A DNA stretch of 64,000 bases from Roseimarinus sediminis (GTDB lineage: Bacteria; Bacteroidota; Bacteroidia; Bacteroidales; Prolixibacteraceae), in contig NZ_JBNPXV010000006.1 in assembly GCF_050433125.1 (NCBI RefSeq), forward strand, positions 248,001-312,000. The letters run 5' to 3'. Both the position numbers and the translations under genes were made by a program. Below the pieces are notes generated by a model. That model was not told the DNA's origin. It ran no database searches and saw only the letters and a list, made by a program, of their open reading frames with translations. Below are positions 44,516-52,810 of this stretch, one piece after another. Position 1 is the first letter of the stretch, and each line of letters starts with the position of its first letter.

Positions 44516-45070
44516 TTAAAATACAAAGTTGTATTCAGCATCGGAAAAAGCTGGCTGTTGCAGGTCTTTCTCCGAAACCAGTGCAAGATCATGGGCAATT
44601 TTCCAGTCGATGTTGAGTGTTTCATCGTTGAAGCGAATTCCGCGTTCGGCTTCCTTGTTGTATAAGTTGTCGCACTTGTAGGCAAAAACAGCGCTTTCGC
44701 TCAATACCGAAAAACCATGGGCAAAGCCCCGTGGAATGTAAAACTGCTTTTTGTTGTCGGCAGTCAGAATTTCGCCGTGCCATTGTCCGAATGTTGGCGA
44801 TCCTGCCCGTAAGTCAACAGCCACATCGTATACAATGCCTTCGATCACCCTTACCAGCTTGGTCTGGGCATGCGGATCGAGCTGGTAATGCAGGCCACGA
44901 ATGGTTCCCTTGTTCGATTTCGATTCGTTGTCCTGAATAAATTTGGCTTTGATGCCCTGTTCGAAAAAGCGGGCTTCGTTGTACACTTCGTAAAAATAGC
45001 CGCGCTGGTCTTTGTAAACAATTGGTTCAATCACCAGTAAATCGGGTATGCTTGTTCTGATTATTTTCAT
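44516..45070 (-). CDS. rfbC: dTDP-4-dehydrorhamnose 3,5-epimerase
   Basis: Third step of dTDP-L-rhamnose synthesis. 184 residues, cupin fold. Active-site blocks SNKGTIRGLHYQLDPHAQTKLVRV (catalytic His in LHYQ), YDVAVDLRAGSPTFGQW and FYIPRGFAHGFSVLSE are intact. Two bp downstream of rfbA. rfbB and rfbD are not in the window, so the pathway must be completed elsewhere. Confidence 0.94.
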   Translation of the reverse strand: MKIIRTSIPDLLVIEPIVYKDQRGYFYEVYNEARFFEQGIKAKFIQDNESKSNKGTIRGLHYQLDPHAQTKLVRVIEGIVYDVAVDLRAGSPTFGQWHGEILTADNKKQFYIPRGFAHGFSVLSESAVFAYKCDNLYNKEAERGIRFNDETLNIDWKIAHDLALVSEKDLQQPAFSDAEYNFVF

Positions 45071-45072
45071 TC

Positions 45073-45954
45073 TTAAAACGATTTGATTTGATCATTCACC
45101 AGCATTTCGAGGTATTTTCCATAGTCGTTTTTCAACATGGGGTGAGCCAGTTGCATCAGTTGCTCCTTACCGATGTAGCCTTTTTTGTAAGCAATTTCTT
45201 CTATGCAAGAAACCTTCAATCCCTGCCTTTTTTCAATGGTTGCAATGAAATTGGATGCCTGCAAAAGACTGTCGTGAGTGCCGGTGTCGAGCCAGGCAAA
45301 GCCGCGGCCCAGTAATTCTACATTGAGCTGGTTGTTCTCGAGATAGCATTTGTTGAGATCGGTAATTTCGAGTTCGCCCCTTTTGGACGGTTTCAGTGTT
45401 TTTGCTTTTTCGACCACCGTATTGTCGTAAAAATAGAGCCCTGTAACTGCGTAGTTCGACTTTGGCTTTTCTGGTTTTTCCTCAATCGACAGTACCTTGC
45501 CGTTTTGGTCGAATTCGGCAACTCCGTAACGTTCGGGATCGTTCACATAATAACCGAAAACAGTGGCTCCTTTTTCCAGCCTCGATGCTTTTTCTAATGT
45601 ACTCCTAAAGTTGTAGCCGTAAAAAATATTGTCGCCCAAAATAAGGCAGACCGGACTATCGCCCAGAAAGTCTTCACCAATCAGAAAGGCCTGGGCCAGA
45701 CCGTCGGGTGAGGGCTGTTCGGCATAGCTGAGCGCAATTCCCAACTGGCTGCCATCGTCGAGCAACTTGCGGTACAAAGGCAAATCGTCGGGTGTCGAAA
45801 TGATCAGAATTTCTCTGATCCCGGCCAGCATAAGCACCGACAAGGGATAATAAATCATGGGTTTGTCGTACACCGGAATAATTTGCTTCGATATGCTTTT
45901 GGTGATTGGATAGAGTCTGGTGCCGGAACCTCCGGCTAATATTATACCTTTCAT
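45073..45954 (-). CDS. rfbA: glucose-1-phosphate thymidylyltransferase
   Basis: Makes dTDP-glucose from dTTP and glucose-1-phosphate, the first step towards dTDP-rhamnose. 293 residues, normal length. The nucleotide-binding motif LAGGSGTRLYPITKSISKQ is at the N-terminus, followed by VYDKPMIYYPLSVLMLAGI, LILGDNIFYG and the SIEEKPEKPKSNYAVTGLYF block. Same strand as the UDP-sugar genes upstream. Confidence 0.95.
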   Translation of the reverse strand: MKGIILAGGSGTRLYPITKSISKQIIPVYDKPMIYYPLSVLMLAGIREILIISTPDDLPLYRKLLDDGSQLGIALSYAEQPSPDGLAQAFLIGEDFLGDSPVCLILGDNIFYGYNFRSTLEKASRLEKGATVFGYYVNDPERYGVAEFDQNGKVLSIEEKPEKPKSNYAVTGLYFYDNTVVEKAKTLKPSKRGELEITDLNKCYLENNQLNVELLGRGFAWLDTGTHDSLLQASNFIATIEKRQGLKVSCIEEIAYKKGYIGKEQLMQLAHPMLKNDYGKYLEMLVNDQIKSF

Positions 45955-46001
45955 TTTTTTGCTTTTTATGATTAAGATGGTACTTGCTTTGCCTGTGCCT
46001 T

Positions 46002-46955
46002 CTAAGTAATAATTTTTCCCGAAAGTAACTGGTCGAAATAATCAATGGTTTTTGCCAGTCCTTCACGCAGGTCAACTTTGGGTTCCCAGCCATTCAGCAT
46101 TTCCCTGGCTAGTGCAATGTCTGGCTGGCGCTGTGCAGGATCGTCCTCAGGCAGAGGATGAAATTTTAACTTTGATTTCGACCCGCTCAGTGCGATGATG
46201 TTTTGTGCCAGTTCAAGTATGGTGTATTCATCGGGATTGCCAATGTTTACAGGTCCTGTAAAATCGTTTCCGGTAGCCATCATTCTGATCATGCCTTCGA
46301 GCAGGTCGCTTACGTATTGAAAACTGCGGGTTTGTGATCCGTCTCCAAAAATGCTGAGCTCTTCTCCTTTCAATGCCTGCACAATGAAGTTGGAAACTAC
46401 CCTGCCATCGTTGGGTTCCATTTTGGGCCCATAGGTATTGAAAATGCGGATGATCTTAATTTTTACCTTGTTCTGCGTATGGTAGTTGACAAAGAGCGAT
46501 TCGGCACAGCGTTTTCCTTCATCATAACACGAGCGGATTCCAATGGGGTTTACATTTCCCCAGTAATCTTCGGTTTGAGGATGAATTTCAGGATCGCCAT
46601 AAACTTCGCTGGTTGAGGCCTGAAGTATTTTGGCATTGACGCGTTTGGCCAGTCCCAGCATATTGATCGATCCCATGACCGATGTTTTAATGGTTTTTAT
46701 GGGATTGTACTGGTAATGAATGGGAGAGGCCGGACAAGCCAGGTTGTAAATTTCATCCACCTCGATGTAGAAGGGCATGGTGACGTCGTGACGAACCAAT
46801 TCGAAGTACGGATGATCGATCAGATGTATGATTTTACTTTTCTTTCCTGTAAAATAATTATCAAGACAAATAACCTCGTTGCCTTCGTTCAGCAGGCGTT
46901 CACACAAATGTGATCCCAGAAACCCGGCTCCTCCTGTTACGAGAATGCGCTTCAT
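46002..46955 (-). CDS. UDP-glucuronate decarboxylase (UDP-xylose synthase-like, SDR family)
   Basis: 317 residues. Extended SDR fold with the NAD-binding motif GGAGFLGSHL, catalytic triad residues in STSEVYG and CYDEGKRCAE (YxxxK), and the family-typical NLACPASPIHYQYNPIKTIKTS and NPIGIRSCYDEGKR. It converts UDP-glucuronate to UDP-xylose. The gene for UDP-glucose dehydrogenase, which makes its substrate, lies 8 bp upstream, which strongly supports the assignment. Confidence 0.92.
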   Translation of the reverse strand: MKRILVTGGAGFLGSHLCERLLNEGNEVICLDNYFTGKKSKIIHLIDHPYFELVRHDVTMPFYIEVDEIYNLACPASPIHYQYNPIKTIKTSVMGSINMLGLAKRVNAKILQASTSEVYGDPEIHPQTEDYWGNVNPIGIRSCYDEGKRCAESLFVNYHTQNKVKIKIIRIFNTYGPKMEPNDGRVVSNFIVQALKGEELSIFGDGSQTRSFQYVSDLLEGMIRMMATGNDFTGPVNIGNPDEYTILELAQNIIALSGSKSKLKFHPLPEDDPAQRQPDIALAREMLNGWEPKVDLREGLAKTIDYFDQLLSGKIIT

Positions 46956-46963
46956 AAGCTGTT

Positions 46964-48295
46964 TTATTTATTCACTTCGGTTTTACGGCCAATGCTGTAA
47001 TAGCTGAAGTTCATGTCTTTCATTTCGTCGGGATCGTATATGTTACGGCCGTCGAAAATGGTTTTCGATTTGAGCAGTTTGCCCAGTACCCTGAAATTGG
47101 GCAGACGGAATTCGGGCCATTCGGTGACCAAAATCAGTGCATCGGCGTCGATGCAGGCATCGTATTCGTCGTTGGCAAAGTTGATTTTATTCCCCAGAAT
47201 GCGCTTGCCTTCGTTCATGGCTACCGGGTCGTAAGCCGATACCTCGGCCCCTTCGCTTAACAGTGCATCGATGATTACCAATGATGGTGCTTCGCGCATG
47301 TCATCGGTTTTGGGTTTAAACGCGAGTCCCCAAACTGCAAATTTCAGTCCTTTCAGTTGTCCATTGAAATGTTGTTTGATTTTTGAAACAAGAACCGACT
47401 TTTGTCGATTGTTGACCAGTTCGACGGCTTTGAGAACATCGAGGGAAAAGCCCATACTGTCGGCTGTACGAATCAGTGCCTGTACATCCTTCGGAAAGCA
47501 TGAGCCGCCATAGCCAGTTCCGGGATAAATGAACTTGTTGCCAATGCGCGGATCGGAACCAATTCCTTTGCGCACGGCATCGACGTTGGCACCAACCAAT
47601 TCACACAGGTTGGCCATTTCGTTCATGAAACTGATTTTTGTGGCCAGCATAGAATTGGCGGCGTATTTGGTCATTTCGGACGAAAGAATGTCCATAAACA
47701 GAATGGGATGCCCGTTGAGCAGGAAGGGTTTGTACAATTTCTTGATTACCTTCTTTGCTTTTTCCGACTCAACACCCACCACGATGCGGTCGGGGCGTAA
47801 AAAGTCTTCCACCGCATTCCCTTCTTTCAGAAATTCAGGGTTCGATGCCACATCGAAAGGAACATTGGCTCCGCGTAGTTCCAGTTCTTTCAAAATGGCT
47901 GCCTTCACTTTTTGCGAGGTGCCAACAGGTACGGTGCTTTTGGTAATTACGACCATGTAATGATCGATGTGCCGGCCAATTTCAGCTGCCACACCGAGTA
48001 CGTATTTCAGATCGGCGCTGCCGTCTTCATCGGGCGGTGTGCCTACTGCAATAAAGATGGCGTCGGTATCTTTCAGACTTTCTTCAATGCTGGTTGTGAA
48101 CCACAGTCTTCCTTTTTCCTTGTTTTTGTTGAAGATTTCCTGCAAGCCGGGCTCGTAAATAGGAATTTCTCCGTTTTTCAATCGCTCGATCTTGTTATCA
48201 TCAATGTCGACGCAGGCAACGTCAACGCCTGTTTCGGCAATGCATGTGCCCGAAACCAAACCTACATAACCTGTTCCAATAACTGATATTTTCAT
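46964..48295 (-). CDS. ugd: UDP-glucose 6-dehydrogenase
   Basis: Two-fold NAD-dependent oxidation of UDP-glucose to UDP-glucuronate. 443 residues. NAD motif GTGYVGLVSGTCIAE, the catalytic Cys in GTGYGGSCFPKDVQALI, the KAVELVNNRQKSVL helix and the C-terminal GLAFKPKTDDMREAPS block are complete. First gene of the ugd-decarboxylase-rfbA-rfbC set for surface polysaccharide precursors. Confidence 0.96.
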   Translation of the reverse strand: MKISVIGTGYVGLVSGTCIAETGVDVACVDIDDNKIERLKNGEIPIYEPGLQEIFNKNKEKGRLWFTTSIEESLKDTDAIFIAVGTPPDEDGSADLKYVLGVAAEIGRHIDHYMVVITKSTVPVGTSQKVKAAILKELELRGANVPFDVASNPEFLKEGNAVEDFLRPDRIVVGVESEKAKKVIKKLYKPFLLNGHPILFMDILSSEMTKYAANSMLATKISFMNEMANLCELVGANVDAVRKGIGSDPRIGNKFIYPGTGYGGSCFPKDVQALIRTADSMGFSLDVLKAVELVNNRQKSVLVSKIKQHFNGQLKGLKFAVWGLAFKPKTDDMREAPSLVIIDALLSEGAEVSAYDPVAMNEGKRILGNKINFANDEYDACIDADALILVTEWPEFRLPNFRVLGKLLKSKTIFDGRNIYDPDEMKDMNFSYYSIGRKTEVNK

Positions 48296-48474
48296 TCGTT
48301 CTTTCTTTTTAATTGTGATTCATGGGTCTCGCTTAAATTGTTGGATCATATGATCTTCCAGCAGGCGAACCATGCTTGTTTGTTAATTCGCTGTTTGTTT
48401 AACGGGAATAATTTACATTATATTTTAGACCGATGGTCTGATATCTGTTTGTTTTCTGTTTAAAAGAAATAAAA
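48296..48474 (-). promoter_or_regulatory. upstream region of ugd with two palindromes
   Basis: 179 bp between spoIID-like and ugd. A perfect 12-bp palindrome GATCATATGATC lies at 48344-48355, 49 bp before the ugd ATG. An inverted repeat AGACC-GAT-GGTCT lies at 48427-48439, 36 bp after the SpoIID stop, without a T-tract. No exact -7 box was seen. The palindrome is a candidate operator. Confidence 0.35.
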
Positions 48475-49794
48475 TTATGTGAAAATTTGCTCTATCACGG
48501 CACCCCGATAATAATGTTTCAAAATTTCTTCAAGTGTATAAGCCTGTCTGCTCATCACTGCGGCACCTATCTGGCACATGCCAACTCCATGTCCCCAGCC
48601 TGCCCCATGCAGAGTGAAAGCTGATGGCAAGTCCCGATTTGCATGAAAATGTTTTTCAACAGTGAAGGCTGAGCTGTAAAGATGGCTTTCCGACAGCCAC
48701 TTTCTGATTTCGAGTTCCTTTCCTACAGTTATTATTTTTTTTGTACCTATTATTTTTAAACGGACAATTCTGCCCGAAGGTCCTCTTTGAATGGGAAGCA
48801 AATCGACGATTGGTCCAAAATCGATCCCCGATTTTCTTTTTAGCAGCGCGGCCAGTTCTTCCTGTTGGTATTCAAGCTTCCATCGGTAAAAGTCGGTGGT
48901 GCTGCGGTCGAAATCAATCAATACCTGGCTGAGCACTTCGGGGGCGCTGGTGTTGCAAAAGGCCTCAGGACTTGAGGTGTAATAATCCGACAGTTCCGGG
49001 TCAATCTTATTATCCTTATTGACTGCATCTCTTACCGAGCTCAGATAAGGAATGGTAAGGGCTTGCCACGCATTTTCGAAATCTTCGCTAAAGCCACCGC
49101 AGCATTTTGAAAAGCGGGCATCGCAAATTTCATTGTTGTACATTAGAACCTGTCCGCGGGTGGCGTCAACAGCTTTTTGTGCATTGTCCGAAAGCACCTT
49201 GGTAATACCCTGATAGCGCTGGCAATGGTCATCGGCACACACATCGAAGGTATGATGATCTTCACGGTCGTACCAGCGTACAATTTCGCCTGCTTTTGTT
49301 TCATCAGGTATTTGCTGTGCTGTTGAACTCTTATCCTTTTTGTTGTTGATTTGTGCCAGCAGCCAGCTTCGCGAAACAATGGCATGTACTTTCAGCAGGG
49401 TCAGGTCGTTCATGGCACTCATTTCACTCGAAATAACACTTTTCAGATATGCTTCCAGTGGAATCAGGTTGAGTACCCTGATTGCATCGTCTTCGATTTG
49501 CAAAGTCAGATTGCCTTCAAATTCCTGATTTTCCTCTTGTTGCCAATGAAAGCCAATGCCGATGCTTACATTTTTTATGATGAAGGTCGCATGTTGGTCG
49601 GCAGCCTGTAAAGTGATCCTGGTTTGTTTTTGTGCAAAGGAAGTAGAGAACGTATGTTTACTGAAAGCTGCTGTGTAGCTTCCTGCTGGTACAATCTTTC
49701 CTTCGAAAAGGAAGTTCCCTTTTAATTCAAAATGAATTTGCTGCGCTTTCAGCAAGCCTACCTTTATTTGAGGTTCGGTAGCTTTGGTGCTCAT
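48475..49794 (-). CDS. SpoIID/LytB domain protein
   Basis: 439 residues, no signal peptide visible. The SpoIID block (about 95-290) has LIPLEAYLKSVISSEMSAMN, HAIVSRSWLLAQI and ARFSKCCGGFSEDFENAW. The C-terminal block TLHGAGWGHGVGMCQIGAAVMS and ILKHYYRGAVIEQIF closes the domain. In Bacillus SpoIID is a peptidoglycan lytic transglycosylase and LytB an amidase enhancer. The Bacteroidota members are not sporulation proteins, and how this one would reach the cell wall without a signal peptide is unclear. It lies 10 bp downstream of the DUF4922 gene. Confidence 0.85.
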   Translation of the reverse strand: MSTKATEPQIKVGLLKAQQIHFELKGNFLFEGKIVPAGSYTAAFSKHTFSTSFAQKQTRITLQAADQHATFIIKNVSIGIGFHWQQEENQEFEGNLTLQIEDDAIRVLNLIPLEAYLKSVISSEMSAMNDLTLLKVHAIVSRSWLLAQINNKKDKSSTAQQIPDETKAGEIVRWYDREDHHTFDVCADDHCQRYQGITKVLSDNAQKAVDATRGQVLMYNNEICDARFSKCCGGFSEDFENAWQALTIPYLSSVRDAVNKDNKIDPELSDYYTSSPEAFCNTSAPEVLSQVLIDFDRSTTDFYRWKLEYQQEELAALLKRKSGIDFGPIVDLLPIQRGPSGRIVRLKIIGTKKIITVGKELEIRKWLSESHLYSSAFTVEKHFHANRDLPSAFTLHGAGWGHGVGMCQIGAAVMSRQAYTLEEILKHYYRGAVIEQIFT

Positions 49795-49804
49795 TGGTCT
49801 GAAT

Positions 49805-50776
49805 TTAGAATAGGTTTAGCGTTTCAATCGACAAACTGGTGTCATCAAAGATACCAATAATCGCAGCTTTGTCAATCTTTTCAAAGTCTTCTTTACGGGG
49901 CGTTACCAGTATGCCGGCCAGCTCAACACTTGCCGGACTTACCAGAAGCTGTTCGGCTCCCTGACTGTAAAAACACTTCGGACGGCGGGCCTTCCGCGGG
50001 AAAATGATTAGCTGATAAATTCCATTTTCATAGTTTGCCAGCAGGTTTATCCCGGGTTCGGGCGAACTGGCCTTGAGGGGCAGCTGTGCCACAAATTTTC
50101 TGAAATAGCGATCTGTTTCATTGATCTGCTCCGATTCGATAAGGACAAAATCGCGTAGTGAATGCCTGCCGTAAAATACTTTCACCCCAGGTTCGTCTAC
50201 TTGTTTTGAAAGCCGGTGCTGTTGATTTTTTAGTTCTGCATTTACTGGCAGGTATTTTTTAACGACCGCCTGGAAATGAAAATGATCGGGTGCCGAGGCA
50301 CCGCATTCCGGACCGTTGTAGAAGATGGTGTAAGCTTCGAGATTTTTGGCAATTGAGAGCATGTCGGCAATCCGGTTTTCAATGAGCTGGGGGCAGTGTT
50401 GCAAATCGGAAATGGTAAGGTGCCGGTCGAAAATGGGGTAGGGATTGATGAGCAGCAGGTAGGAATTGCGCAGCAACAATCCTTTTTGTTCCGATGGCAG
50501 GTTTTCGGTGCACAGAAAACAGGGGCGCTGTTCAATGCTTCGAGGGCTTAAATCGGCAAAGGTGCTGCGGGCACGTGCGGCATTGTGTTGAACGTCAATA
50601 CTGAATGTCCCAAAGTTGAAAGTCCGCCTTTCAATGTGTTCCAGTTGATGGTAGTGATTGCGTGCCAACGGCCAGTCGTTCAGCTGCTGAACATACAGCT
50701 GTTCAATTGCGTCGGACCACGAAAGATGATCCTTCTTATTACTTATTTGAGGCAGTGATGCTTGTTTTTTGGTCAT
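49805..50776 (-). CDS. DUF4922 protein with a HIT-like nucleotidyl-transfer motif
   Basis: 323 residues, cytosolic. A Cys pair lies in RPCFLCTENLPSEQKG, followed by LLINPYPIFDRHLTISDLQH. The motif YNGPECGASAPDHFHFQAV contains HxHxQ, the core of the HIT/GalT superfamily that acts on nucleotide phosphates through a histidine intermediate. A role as nucleotide-sugar or dinucleotide phosphorylase is plausible but unproven. Probable operon with the SpoIID-domain gene, 10 bp away. Confidence 0.8.
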   Translation of the reverse strand: MTKKQASLPQISNKKDHLSWSDAIEQLYVQQLNDWPLARNHYHQLEHIERRTFNFGTFSIDVQHNAARARSTFADLSPRSIEQRPCFLCTENLPSEQKGLLLRNSYLLLINPYPIFDRHLTISDLQHCPQLIENRIADMLSIAKNLEAYTIFYNGPECGASAPDHFHFQAVVKKYLPVNAELKNQQHRLSKQVDEPGVKVFYGRHSLRDFVLIESEQINETDRYFRKFVAQLPLKASSPEPGINLLANYENGIYQLIIFPRKARRPKCFYSQGAEQLLVSPASVELAGILVTPRKEDFEKIDKAAIIGIFDDTSLSIETLNLF

Positions 50777-50861
50777 GATGTTTTACTGTGTAGCCAACAA
50801 AGCGCTTGTTACTACCAATTGCGTTTTCAATATTAGCGCTTTTCTCTGCCATTGTCAACTT

Positions 50862-51572
50862 CTACAAGGTCAGTTCAAATCCGTTGTAGGTTTCAAATTT
50901 CCAGATTTCGGCTACCGTATTGATGTCGATTTCGTAAGGTTTGTAGTTGCGGTTGCTCGATACCAGCAGGAGTTTTCGTTGTTCTTCGGTGTTGTAAACT
51001 AGCTTGAAAACAATGCCCTCGTCGCGGGTAACCACGATGCAGGGAGTTCCGTTTTTAATGCTTGTCCAGTCCTGAATGTACGAACAGGTAACCCACGAAC
51101 CTTCGCTAAGCGGAAGCATCGAGTCGCCTCTGATCTGGAAACAACGGTAGCTTTTTTGCTGGTCGAGAAAGGGCAGCTTAAAACGGGGCAGTTTTGCGAT
51201 AAATCCGACGTCGCCGTAATTCGTTGTGTAGCCTGCCTGGGCCTTTACCGGTACCAGTTCAATGTTCTCATCCCCTCCGGTGTCGACCGACACCGTGAGC
51301 AGGCGGAGCTGGCTTCCGGTAAGATCAACTTCGTATCCCTTGTCAATTTGTGAAAGCTGAAATTCAGAAAGTTTGCTCAAATCGTAACGCAGAAGTACAT
51401 CGATAGAAACATGAAAATATTCGGCCATCCTTATCAGTACTTTGAAGGGGGGCTGAACTTTTTTTTCGTATCCGGCCAGCGTGGTGCGGGTAATGCCCAG
51501 GTCGGCAGCCAGATCGGTCTGCGAAATCCGTTTTCGGGTTCGCAGGAATTTTAAGTTCCCGGCAAAAAACAT
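50862..51572 (-). CDS. LexA-like repressor (XRE helix-turn-helix plus S24 self-cleaving domain)
   Basis: 236 residues. Residues 6-62 are an XRE-type helix-turn-helix (RKRISQTDLAADLGITRTTLAGYEKK). Residues 105-225 are an S24 peptidase: cleavage site Ala113-Gly114 in KAQAGYTT, nucleophile Ser151 in IRGDSMLPL and Lys190 in GIVFKLV. RecA-stimulated self-cleavage would relieve repression. Divergent from dinB-dnaE with a palindrome between them, so it most likely controls that mutagenesis operon and itself. It replaces the winged-helix LexA head by a phage-repressor-type head. No phage genes are nearby. Confidence 0.88.
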   Translation of the reverse strand: MFFAGNLKFLRTRKRISQTDLAADLGITRTTLAGYEKKVQPPFKVLIRMAEYFHVSIDVLLRYDLSKLSEFQLSQIDKGYEVDLTGSQLRLLTVSVDTGGDENIELVPVKAQAGYTTNYGDVGFIAKLPRFKLPFLDQQKSYRCFQIRGDSMLPLSEGSWVTCSYIQDWTSIKNGTPCIVVTRDEGIVFKLVYNTEEQRKLLLVSSNRNYKPYEIDINTVAEIWKFETYNGFELTL

Positions 51573-51586
51573 GCTTTCATTTTTTC

Positions 51587-51594
51587 CAAAGATA
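51587..51594 (-). promoter_or_regulatory. -7 promoter element of the LexA-like gene (TATCTTTG)
   Basis: Exact TAnnTTTG on the minus strand, 14 nt upstream of ATG 51572, so the leader is very short. Confidence 0.5.
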
Positions 51595-51601
51595 AGAAAT
51601 A

Positions 51602-51618
51602 TGTCTAAATTATAGTCA
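51602..51618. promoter_or_regulatory. candidate operator of the LexA-like repressor
   Basis: Imperfect palindrome TGTCTA-AATTA-TAGTCA (5 of 6 arm positions pair) in the 72-bp gap between the divergent repressor and dinB, next to the repressor's -7 box. Position and symmetry suit autoregulation and control of dinB-dnaE. Inferred, not proven. Confidence 0.4.
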
Positions 51619-51644
51619 GAAAAATGACGATAATATCGACAGCG

Positions 51645-52787
51645 ATGAACAAGACCATTCTACATCTCGACCTGGATACTTTTTTTGTGTCGTGCGAAAG
51701 GCTGACCGACAGCCGGCTGAATAATCGTCCGGTACTGATCGGGGGGACCTCAGATCGTGGAGTGGTAGCGGCATGCAGTTATGAAGCCAGGCAATTCGGA
51801 ATCCACTCGGCCATGCCCATGAAAATGGCGCGTATGCTTTGTCCGCAGGCCATCGTTATCAGGGGCGACGGCAGCACCTACAGCCGTTTTTCGGGCATGG
51901 TAACCGACATTATCCGTGAAAAGGCTCCCTTGTTCGAGAAATCATCGATCGATGAGTTTTACCTCGATATTAGCGGGATGGATCGTTATGTGTCACAAAG
52001 TTACCTGTGGGCAAAAGAACTACGCGAGAAGATCATTCATGAAACCCACCTACCTATTTCCTTTGGTCTGTCGGTGAACAAAACGGTGTCGAAAATCGGA
52101 ACAGGCGAGGCCAAACCCAATAATCACAAGTACATAGAAAAGGGGACAGAAATGCCTTTTCTGGCTCCATTGTCGATCAGAAAAATACCGATGATAGGAA
52201 ACCAGACCTACCATAAGTTGAGGAATCTGGGTGTGGAGCGGATTAAAACGCTACAGGAAATGCCGGTTGAAATGATGGAAAGTGTGTTGGGCAAGAACGG
52301 CCAGGTGATCTGGAAAAAAGCCCGGGGAATTGATAATTCACCGGTAGTGGCCTATCACGAACGCAAATCAATTTCAAGCGAAAGAACCTTTGAAAAAGAT
52401 ACTACCGATGTGATCAGGCTCAGAAGTATGGTGGTAGGGATGGCCGAGAAACTGGCTTATCAGTTGCGAAGTGAACAAAAACTAACGGCTTGTGTATCGG
52501 TGAAAATTCGCTATTCCGATTTTCAAACCCACAGCAAACAAAAGATGATTCCCTATACATCGCTCGATCATACGCTGATTGAAACCGTGCTCGACCTGTT
52601 CGATTCGCTTTATCAACGCCGGGTACTACTGCGGCTTATCGGGGTGCGTTTCAGTCATTTGGTGGGAGGAACTTATCAGATGCGGCTTTTCGAAGATTCT
52701 GAAAAGCTGATCAGACTTTATCAGGCCATGGACAGTATGCGCAAGCGCTATGGCGACGACGCGGTGAAAAGGGCTGTTTCATTATAA
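51645..52787 (+). CDS. dinB: Y-family DNA polymerase IV
   Basis: Translesion DNA polymerase. 380 residues from ATG 51645 (MNKTILHLDLDTFFVSCERL). Catalytic acidic residues are in HLDLDTFFVSCE and KSSIDEFYLDISGM; the helix-hairpin-helix region follows (IRKIPMIGNQTYHKLRNLGV) and the little-finger domain ends with RKRYGDDAVKRAVSL. All catalytic positions are intact, unlike ImuB proteins. Followed after 23 bp by dnaE, preceded by the divergent LexA-like repressor. Confidence 0.93.
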   Translation: MNKTILHLDLDTFFVSCERLTDSRLNNRPVLIGGTSDRGVVAACSYEARQFGIHSAMPMKMARMLCPQAIVIRGDGSTYSRFSGMVTDIIREKAPLFEKSSIDEFYLDISGMDRYVSQSYLWAKELREKIIHETHLPISFGLSVNKTVSKIGTGEAKPNNHKYIEKGTEMPFLAPLSIRKIPMIGNQTYHKLRNLGVERIKTLQEMPVEMMESVLGKNGQVIWKKARGIDNSPVVAYHERKSISSERTFEKDTTDVIRLRSMVVGMAEKLAYQLRSEQKLTACVSVKIRYSDFQTHSKQKMIPYTSLDHTLIETVLDLFDSLYQRRVLLRLIGVRFSHLVGGTYQMRLFEDSEKLIRLYQAMDSMRKRYGDDAVKRAVSL

Positions 52788-52810
52788 ATTCATTTTTGAA
52801 GTCATAAACG

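Noticed and set aside
50862..51572. LexA-like gene as a prophage repressor
   Set aside because: No integrase, excisionase or structural phage genes are nearby, and it faces dinB-dnaE across a short operator-like gap, which fits SOS control better.
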